Position numbers and translations under genes: made by a program. From Schistosoma mansoni (Eukaryota > Platyhelminthes > Trematoda > Strigeidida > Schistosomatidae), in the NCBI RefSeq assembly GCF_000237925.1, contig NC_031495.1, forward strand, positions 14,271,749-14,335,748: DNA of 64,000 nt, written 5' to 3'. The notes below the pieces were generated by a model, which had not been told where the DNA came from, ran no database searches, and saw nothing but the letters and a program-made list of their open reading frames with translations. Of this stretch, positions 1-10,500 are shown piece after piece (positions within the stretch are counted from its first letter, which is position 1; every line of letters starts with the position of its first letter).

Positions 1-1557
1 GTGGTACCTTGAATTGAAGGACTGCATACCTATTTTCCTGTTATGCTATTCTGAGCTTTATGAATTGCACAGTAATAAGTTTTGTCTATTACTATGAAAT
101 ATCTGTTTGCAAATTGTAACAGAAGAATAAAAAAGAGCACTCAGTTAATGCCATAAAATTTCCAGCGAGTAGGTTTTCCTAGATTAACTATTGATATGTT
201 GTCAAGAAAATACCTTGGAATTCACTATCAAAAACTAAATTATATACCTGATAAACATTATGCCAACAAAGAAGGGGACAAAATGTTTATAGTTACTTTT
301 GTTTTAATGACTCGAACAAAAACTCACCCGACTCTCAATATTTCAGCATAAGGTTAGTGCAGGAATGAAAACAGGATGTCCATATTCGTCAGTGTAACTC
401 ACCCAGTAGACATTGAACATGACTTATAAAAATATTAATACCTATAGTTTTTGTTAAATCTGATCTATTTGAAAATTCAATATTCTTCTGTAAATGTTAA
501 TATCTCAAAAATCACCTGTATTTGGTATGTTTAGCTGTTCATATTTGGATGTTCTCGATAATATGCTTTATTCTATTACTGACATTTTGTAAGGCTGAAC
601 TTCCTGGGATAAGTTGTGATTGTAAAAACCATTCATAGGAATTTAACTCCAACAAACGGACAATAATCTACACCAAGTCAGTTTGTTTCATCTCTGTCAA
701 GTGTTTTTATCTCATGAGGACGACCTGCATTTTGTAAGGGGATCAATATTTCGAACTACATATCTTTTATTATGTTTTTGTCAATATTTGTCTTAAGGAA
801 ATATTCTGTCTAACCATCAGTTGTGTTATGTCCTTGATCTGTCTACCCACGTCTATGCAATGATAACTTGTCTAATCTAGATTAAGACCTTGATGCGATA
901 GGCTGACTGGTTTAACCTTGAAGGCTAGTACGTGTGATTTCGAAATGTGACCAACTGTCTGGGATAGAGAGACGGAAACTATACTACCACCTGATTGGCT
1001 GACAAGCACGCGCGCGCGAGAGAGAAGACAAGTCAACTGGAACACTACTCGATTTATTTCCAGTTCCGATCTGGTTCCTGATTCAGATCATTGTACAAAG
1101 ATACATGAATAAATAGATGACTAACCCGACCACAACGTACAATAATTAGGGAAATACAATTACGTCCAAAACTGGGGATTAGGTTAGAAAATAGATTACA
1201 AAATATTATGTTTAAATTACAATAGCTTTGGAACAGAAAAGGCTATGGCAGTGAAACATACATCAAATGAAAGCCTATGGTCTGTAGAAATAAACTAGGG
1301 ACAAAAATAAATGTTAGTGTTTTACAAGCTTTGAACTAAACGAAATAACGTCCCCAAAAATAGCTTCAGTAGTTTGTCAAGACTTCTTGTTTCTCTGTTC
1401 ACATCAGTCTGATTCTTCCCCAAGTTGTCATAGATTGCCAGAAGTCAGTCAGTGATGTAATAACTTTTTTCTTGAAAAAATTATTTTCTTACAATTAATA
1501 GAATCATCTGTCAGTCAGTTTTTGTTTCTTTCTCATTTTCTTTACAATTTATATTAG
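1..1557. other. Upstream COG6 intron sequence, no exon recognised
   Basis: This stretch ends at the acceptor (…ATATTAG) of the first COG6 exon seen, so it is probably intron of that gene. I found no further exon with convincing protein similarity. Around 970-1020 there is a GC-richer patch with a CG-alternating run (CACGCGCGCGCG), out of character with the surrounding AT-rich DNA. It may be an old retroelement end, but I could not assign it. Confidence 0.4.
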
Positions 1558-4500
1558 CCTGATCATCCAAACTTAAATTTATCTCCGAATGAACTAATCA
1601 CTGACACTCTGCAATTACTTATCCAAATGGTCGGTGATCAAGATATTTCATTACTACCGAACGATGAAGTGAAAGCCGAACGCGCAGAGGTATATTGTAT
1701 ATTAACGTAGCAAAACTTTTCGGTACAACCACTGTTTGAATGAGTGGGCCTTTTTACAAACCGTCTCCAAACCTAACTTTTAAATCTACAGTTATTGTTT
1801 TACATTAAGTCGTCTATTGGATGTATTGAGATTCTGATTAAGTGAATCTTATGTATTCTATCATAGGTGTCTTCAAATCATAGCTCGTATATCCTAGGAC
1901 CACCGGGTAAGTAATGTAGTTGTTAAGAAACGGGTACTAGATAAGAATGGCAAATCGATTGATGAAGTAGTGAAACTTGACCAGTTGAGATGTCTGGGAC
2001 ACGTGTTACATATGCCCAACCACCGACTGCCACGACGTGCAATGTTTCATGGTGTAGGAGTAGGTTGGAAGAAAGCTAGGGGCGGCCAGACCAAAACGTG
2101 GCACAAATCCATGAAGTCACTGACAACTGGACTGAGCCATGCTGGTAGGTGTAGACTACCTGGTTGGGATTCGCGAGATGATAGCAATTGATGGTTAGAG
2201 ACCTTGAATGAAATGGCTCAAAATCTTTTGCAATGGCGAAGGTGCGTCTGCTCTTTGTGTTCTACCAAATTCTAATCTTCTGAATTCTTCGTGTCTCTAT
2301 TCTTTTTCTCTTTTCAAATTTATTTCACTGGACTATACTCCTTCAATAAGATCTTTAAACCCTAATCTTTCACATTATTGCTTATACTCTTACTACTTCT
2401 ACCACTATGGGATTTGAATAGACAACTGCATCTCTGTGTTAACGTGGTGTGGCAACTCGAACTGATGTACGTATGTACGACGTTCTACGTTGTGAATCTT
2501 ATGTTTGAAAGTTTAAAAACTAGCATTTTAAGTGTCCATAGTGATTTAACTATATATATATATATATATTCAAAATAAACGATCAGTATAACTACAAAAA
2601 AACCATGTCTACTAAGTTATATAAGTGTTTTCTCTATGCTCTTAACATTTAGAGCTGTTACTCATCTTGATTTATCTTTAGAAGCACGAAAATCCTTCTG
2701 ACCTCACACTTCATTGTGCATATTTTTTTGTTATCAAGAGATCACTATAATTTCTTTATTACAAACACATATCTAGTTATTAGTCTTTTTTGAAAACAAA
2801 AGACATTCATGAAGATTTTACAGTTATTATGTGGTCGATTGATAAGGTAACCAATGGTTGGAGACTCTAGGTGACATGGCTCAGAATCGATCACAATGGC
2901 GTAGATGTATACACTCTTTATCTTCCCTTAAACCTTGAGATTAAAATTGCTTCATATCGTTCTTCCTTGCTATACTATATCCTTATATACAACCTATCTT
3001 TTATATACTACCACCACTAAATTAACTATTTCTATGAATCCGGTGTTCATCTTGTTGTGCCAACGAGGTAACTTGGACCGATGCATAAATGTGCCTGGTC
3101 CTACGTTGTGACTGACTGACGATTGATAAGGTCCACAAAAAGAATGGTCCTTTTTTGATCTTAACACTTGTGTCTAAGCGAAAACTGCGGATGTCATATT
3201 TCAGTAGTACGATACTACAATATTTAGAAATTCAGATATGACCATGGAAACGAAAAAAACCGTAGTTCATTCCATACACATATAATCTTTTTTTTTTGCT
3301 TCTGAAAAGAAAGATATTTGAGAAGATACTAATATTTTGTTGGTACACCAAATGGTTTTTGGTAAAACATCGGTTGAGGACCTGCAGGATCTTCCACTAC
3401 AGTAACATGTTTAGTAATTGTCTATTATAACCCCTAAGTGAGCCTATTTTAGCTGTTGATGATTCAGATAAATAATAATTCCATTCTCTTAAGCACTTGT
3501 GATCGGTATATGTACACCTTTATTCGTGACCTTGTTAATTCGATACCTGTATGTCTGTACACTAACTGATCTAACGTCCACCTTCTTACCCGTATTATTT
3601 ATTGTCTGCTTCGAGTTAGGGTAACACCTATAACAAGTAAGATTTCAAAGTTTTGCCTTCTCCGGTTTGCGTCTTTGATCGTCTACATCAACGGACTCAT
3701 GAAATATGTTCCCAGTAACACTAATATTTGACTTATTCTATTTCCTTATTCAATAACGCATATAACTACATGAATACGTACGAACTTAATTAAGGTTCAA
3801 GATTTCATCAATCATTATCGACATAATGCTCTTAGTTAACTACGGACACTAAACGTCCTAAGAACACAATATAGTTACACAGATGCCGTATTACATTATG
3901 GCAGAGTCGGAAAAGCCTATTTTATTTAACAGGACGTCCACTCAACATGCCGCTGCTCTCTTCCTTCTTTATTTGATGACTAGAGTGATTGATTTTCAAT
4001 AAGAGTTATTATTACGAGTCCATTCAAACTATATGCGGTTACCTCGTACGTTTGTTGTGTACAAGACAGTGTTTTCCTGATTTCTTACTTATTTACCGTT
4101 TCTTTTCCTACGGACATTTTTCTTCATTTCAGGTGATCGATTGTTTGGTATCCCCTTTGATCACTTACTGCGAAAAGTCTGCTAGCTTACTCAACCTTAA
4201 CTCCCTATCGCACATAAGACATCTGGACGACCAACTACCCACTAATCCACCTGATAACCCTTCAGTATCAATATACTTAGCTAACTGTTTCAATGTTATT
4301 CAGGTCAGTCTTTCAGAGGTTCCCTTCAGTGCTAGTCAAGTTGAACAAGTTGCACTGAAGTTAGATAACTGTTTGAATTCATTGGTTGTTGCACAAGTTT
4401 CCTTTATACTCGAAAGGACAGGTCTTTTGTTAATAAATCAAAGACTTGACACTGCTCAGGATCCTAATGTACCTCAGCACACGATATCCCAATTTCATGA

Positions 4501-7500
4501 CATGCTGGTAAGTCGTTTAGCCCTATTGTAGATTTAGTAAACAGTGCTACTTCAAAATACACCATACATATTTCAGTAGCCTTTGTTTGGTGTTATTATT
4601 TGTTTATTATATCTCCCGATATTTTGATAGCTGATTGATTTGTTGATTTGTTGAATAAGACTACGCTCTTTGAGTTTACAACTACCAAAGCTAGACGTGA
4701 GTAGACCAGTCATAACCACCTCAAATTGTTAATTAAGTGACACCTGCCCCTGTCCAACACAAGTCCCTCCGAAATTGCAGATCTCTGCTTAACCAAGTGC
4801 TAAGTATCGCGAGACCTGTTGTTTCTTGTTGACCATCTCAAATCACCTGGCACGAAATTAATGTTGATTTTCCAGATAGTAAATTATTATTGATATTTAG
4901 TATCTCATTCTTGAATCCATAAAATTGCAAACCACATATACATACCGTAGGATTTAACTTGCCCTACTGATGTACTACTAGAACTATCAACGCGATACAT
5001 TTCCCCAAGCGGACACCACGTCCAGGCTTCGATGCTTTGGCGCTCAAATAATCGGTCTCTTTTAATAGGCACAGGTTTCGTATATCCCGACTGATCTCTT
5101 CGGTTTCTATCTTCAGTCGAACTGTTCTGACTTATCCATCTGGACCATAATTGATCAGTCTAACCATGGCCTTCGGCCACAGATTTCTCGGTGAGCCAGT
5201 ATTGTTTATTAACACTAAATCTCCTGGTTGTAGGTTTCTTCTCATTGTCCAACCACTCGTATCTCACCTGAATGGTTGGGAGATCCTCCCGTAGCCATCT
5301 GTTGCAGAATAGGTTGGCTAGTTGCTGAGCTTCCTTCCATCTCCTGTTATGTAAACCCGTTTTACTCATCTGCGCTTTGTCGAATGATACACCTCTGTAA
5401 ACTAACAATAACTTATTTGGCGTAAATACATCCAGACTATCACAGTCATTAACTAGCTTTACACGAGTGGTCGGTTGTTCAATATTCCTTCAGCCCTTAT
5501 TGAAAACGCCTGCAAAGACTCGTCTGTCAATACCTTCTGAAACAGTAGTGATTGTAGAAGTCTTATTGACTTTATGATACGTTCCCATACACTGCCTCGA
5601 TGACTAGATCTTGAGGGGTTGGTATGCCATTCACAACCTCTTTCCAAAAAGGCATTTGCTATCTTATTCCGGTCCCAACTACATACAATCTGTCTAAAAC
5701 TGGCATCGGTTCCTCTAAAGTTTGAACCGTTGTTGCTGAACACATGTTTTGGGTGACCCCTCCTATCAACGAATCTCGAGAGAGCGCATAAGAATGAGTC
5801 AGTATCCAAGATGTTGGACATTTCGATGTGAACTGCTCTAATAAACAGGCGGGTGGACAAATAACCGTGTCGTTTTTCAACGACTCACATTCTCTTAACG
5901 TAAGATGGTCCAAAATAGTCTATACCATCAGAATTGAATGGTGGTGCGTAAGCTTCCAAGCGACATTTGGATAGTGGAACCACAATCTCTGTGCACGGCG
6001 TAGTGTTGGGTCTCCTGCATAGGAAGCACCGTCTCAGGACTCAGAACTCTTTGCGAGGGCTTTTCAGGATGTGAGTAATACGAGAGCGCGTTCTGTAGAT
6101 GGTAGTGCATTACGATCACGTTAGTAACAAAATGATTGCTAGGAAGTATAAGCAGATATTTCAAAGTCATCCCCCTACTCGAATGACGTCATCTGTTACG
6201 AAGGTATTAAGATTCTTTATCCGGCTACTACGCGCGACGCTACTTCTTACCAGCAGACATTAGATGGAGTGTCATTTCCTTATTAGAAACAGATCCACCT
6301 ACTCTCCTCGGTCTTTCTTGAGATTCACATGTATTTCCTTGCTCGTTTTTAGTCAGTCAGTCAGTCACAACGTAGAACGTCGTACATACGTACATCAGTT
6401 CGAGTTGCCACACCACGTTAACACAGAGATGCAGTTGTCTATTCAAATCCCATAGTGGTAGAAGTAGTAAGAGTATAAGCAATAATGTGAAAGATTAGGG
6501 TTTAAAGATCTTATTGAAGGAGTATAGTCCAGTGAAATAAATTTGAAAAGAGAAAAAGAATAGAGACACGAAGAATTCAGAAGATTAGAATTTGGTAGAA
6601 CACAAAGAGCAGACGCACCTTCGCCATTGCAAAAGATTTTGAGCCATTTCATTCAAGGTCTCTAACCATCAATTGCTATCATCTCGCGAATCCCAACCAG
6701 GTAGTCTACACCTACCAGCATGGCTCAGTCCAGTTGTCAGTGACTTCATGGATTTGTGCCACGTTTTGGTCTGGCCGCCCCTAGCTTTCTTCCAACCTAC
6801 TCCTACACCATGAAACATTGCACGTCGTGGCAGTCGGTGGTTGGGCATATGTAACACGTGTCCCAGACATCTCAACTGGTCAAGTTTCACTACTTCATCA
6901 ATCGATTTGCCATTCTTATCTAGTACCCGTTTCTTAACAACTACATTACTTACCCGGTGGTCCTAGGATATACGAGCTATGATTTGAAGACACCTATGAT
7001 CGAAAACTAGCAGCCTACGAATATCCTCTACTCTTACCGGTCATGTTTCACTGCCATAAAGTAGGACGTAATGAACTGCTGCACAATAAAACCGTCATTT
7101 GGTTGCTAGAAGGTTATCTCGCCTACGCCATAAATGACGCAAGTTGGCGAAAGCTAGACGAGCCTTCTGTATCCGTGCTGAGATTTCGTCACACACCAGA
7201 CCACAAGGGCTGATGAGACTCCCAAGATAAGTGAGGCTGTCAACACGCTCAACTACTTCACTCCCTAACATTAGTTCAGGTGTCGATGCGACCCAATCCT
7301 GAAGTAACATTTTGCACTTCGAGGGAGAGAATCACATCCCGCACATGCCTGCATTGTTGCTTATAGTGGTCAGAAGACTCTGCATTTTGTCAGAGTCTTC
7401 ACCGAATAAAACTATATCGTCGGCGTATTCCAAGTCAACAAGTGAGCCTCCCGGCAAATGTTCTACTCCAGGAGATTTAGATGATGGAAGTGTTATCTCT

Positions 7501-10500
7501 AAAAGCATGTCAACGACAAAGTTAAACAAGAATGGGGAAAGTGAACAGCCCTGACGAACACCACTTAAGGCAATCAATGATGACAGTTCGCCATAAGCTC
7601 TAACTCGACCAGTTGTGTTCGAGTAGAGAGCCTTTATGAGGTTAATGTACTTCTTTGGTACTCCTTTCACTGACAAACACTGCCATAGAACCTCACGATC
7701 AACGGAGTCGAATGCCGCCTTAAGGTCAAGAAATACTACGATTGTGGGACGTCTGAATGTATGTCTATGTTCTAGGACCTGACGTAGAGTGAATATCTGG
7801 TCTATGCAACCACGTCCAGGTCGGAAACCAGCCTGGTTTTCTCTAGTCTGCTCTTCACGAGCTTTGGTTAGGCGTCCAAGTATTATTGAAGCTAATATTT
7901 TAGACACTATATTAGTCAAACTGATTCTTCTGTGATTGTCACAGGAGGACTTTTCTACTTTTTTATAGACTGGCACAATCAGTGATTGGGACCAGTCAGA
8001 TGGAATTACGTCCAGTTCTCAGATTCTACCTAAGACCTCAGTCAATATCGCTGCTAATATTGGACCACCATCCTTAAAAATCTCAGGAGTAAACCTGTCA
8101 GGGCCTGCTGCTCTCCTTCGCTTCAGATTTCCTATAGCTTTTTCAACCTCGTAGAGAGTTGGAGGACTTACCTCAATTTGCCATTCAGGACGACTGGGGA
8201 TCGTGGGTAACTGAAGTGTGGCTGAAGGCCAGTTGAACTGATCCCTGAAGTGTTCTGCTCATCGATCCAATCTCCTGGATTGAGAATGAATATGTTCATC
8301 TTTATCTGAGATAGTTTCGCTGACAGTTGTGTTCCTAATACCAGTTTCTTTAACAAGTCTGAACAGTTGTCTGCTGTTACCTATTGCCGCTGCCTTTTCA
8401 ATCCCTCTTGCTTTCGCTACCCACCACTGTTCACGATTATTGCGTAGGCTTCTTATTAGCCTGCGCTTAAGCTGACTCTGCTCTTCGTTACGTTCAGAGC
8501 CAGGTGGGATGAGTTTCCGAGCATTTATCAGTGCGGTAGATGCTGCCAAGATCCATTTTTTCTCCTTAACCTTATGGTTTACCGTACTAGCAGATATCAC
8601 TGTTGTTTCCACAGCTTTTCGGATGTCATTCCACGCTGCCTCGGGGTGGGCACAACTTACATGACTGCCTAACTGTTTTTCTAGTTGTTCCTGAAATATA
8701 TTCTTAGCTTGGCTATCATTAAGTAAAACCCTAAGAGGTTTCCCTGCAGTGTCTTTCCTACGTCCAGTAAGACTCAGACAGATACGTGCTCGCACTAGAG
8801 CATGATCTGAATCTAAACATGTTCTCCAGAATGAGCGACAGTCTTCTATCGAGCTCCTCCATCGGTAGCTGATAGCAATGTGATCTAATTGGGTCCAACG
8901 TTGGGACGAATTCGGGGGCCGCCATGCCAATGTTTTCCCTTGTGCTTAAAGTTAGTATTTGCAAGAAACAGGCGGTTATCTGAGCATAGCTGCAACAGAT
9001 GGTCGCCATTATCTGTTCTTTTAGCCACAACACCATAAGATCCTCCCAGGTGTCTTTCCCTTTCGCTTAGTTTACCTACTTGAGCATTAAAGTCACCAGC
9101 CACTATTACTATATCAGAACGCCTAGCTTTTCGGAGAAGGTCAGAAAGTTTCCTGTAAAACTCATCTTTTATATCGTCTGAGCTACAGTCAGTGGGAGAG
9201 TAGGCAGAGATGACGAAGAGACAACGACGAGTTTCCCTATCTTTCCGAGTCCTTACTGATCCGTTTAGTCGGACAGCGCATAGACGACTGTCTACTGGGA
9301 TCCAGTCTAAAAGAGCTAGTTCTGCCCTAGGACTTAATGCTATACCTACTCCAGCGAGGTCATGGGAAGCAGCATCAGGGCTTCCAGATACACGAAGCGT
9401 GTATCGAGATGGTTCTTTATTTCGATTAGGTGAGGTCAAATGAATGACGCTAGTCGGATCTTGTATGCGCGTTACGGAGACGCAGCATACATCGATGGTG
9501 TAAGATTCTAGAGTCCTAGCTAAGGAGGCCTGTTGTCCTATTTGGCACAATGTTCGGACGTTAAAAGCTCCTACATGTAATTTAGAGCGAGGTTTCAGAA
9601 GACCTGGAATAACGTTCTGTGTACACGAATCGTTTGCCTTAGTGGTGCGAGGTGATAAAAGGACGTGAGAAGGGTTAGTCGTGGAAATAAGAGAGTTATT
9701 AGGAGTTGTAGGAAGGATTTGAAAGTGACCAACTTGGTGTCGTGTGCTGTTACGGGTATGAGGGCATTTATCACTTCCCGGCTGCCCACACCTTCGAAGG
9801 GTATTTCTTGAGGGACCTGGAAAGGAAGTTGGATTAGTGTTGGTCTGAACGACCTGGGAGCGTGACGGCAGTGCCTAAGGGACAACTGCTAGAGGCTGGT
9901 CACGCACGGTCTTCTTGTGAGGGATTTTTGAAGTGTTAGCTCTGTTCTTCAAAGGACCTTACCGCTGGAGACGGAAATCCGTGGGATAAGGCGAGGTGTG
10001 CATTTTTAGGGTCGACCTTTTCTAACCCCACCCCTCCTTGTGGGAAGGCAGCATCGCTGTCATGCTGGTTGTCTGAAGGAAACACCTTACTGCTGTCACA
10101 CCTCTGTACAGTCAGCAGTACGACTTCGCCTTCGGACCTTGGGATTGCTGCTTTTAGTCTTATCGCTCTTTAACCGACCTGCCTGGCATGGTGGGACCTT
10201 GAGAAACGATTGTTCCAGCCAGCATAGCTCGATTGGTTCATCACGATAGGCAAGTCCGACCACCACGTCAAGGTAGCAGCAACGGTCGGGATTCGTTTTT
10301 ATGCTGTATGTGTCTTAGCGTTTCCATCTCCATGGGGAATGGGATCATTTGAACCAATTTAATTATATTCTACTTCGCACTATCAATTTCTTCCAATCTC
10401 ATTCTACCAAGAATTGACTGTCTTCTGTCTAATCTCATCCTCACATTGTGGACGAACAGTGTGCACAGAGCGAATATTCTCAGCATTTTCGACCAGGTAT

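Larger units (their letters stand above)
6343..10301 (-). mobile_element. Near full-length RTE-like LINE nested in the BEL element, with 9-bp target duplication
   Basis: The body runs on the minus strand from about 10292 (5') to 6352 (3'), about 3.94 kb. It is flanked by the direct repeat TCGTTTTTA at 6343-6351 and 10293-10301. In order it carries a GC-richer 5' leader, an apurinic-type endonuclease (9550-8885), a linker (8930-8259), reverse transcriptase with LEYADDIVLFG (7976-7332), post-RT segments (7310-7095, 6890-6669), a 3' UTR and a tail of GACT repeats. The layout and short tandem tail fit RTE-like non-LTR elements common in schistosomes. Frameshifts and stops break the polyprotein, so this copy is not autonomous now, but decay is limited. 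Family naming is by layout only. Confidence 0.85.

Noticed and set aside
5928-6170. 80-aa minus-strand frame as a separate gene
   Set aside because: Only its first third (ILPSNHFVTNVIVMHYH) fits the integrase zinc region; the rest is out of frame. It is part of the decayed BEL element.
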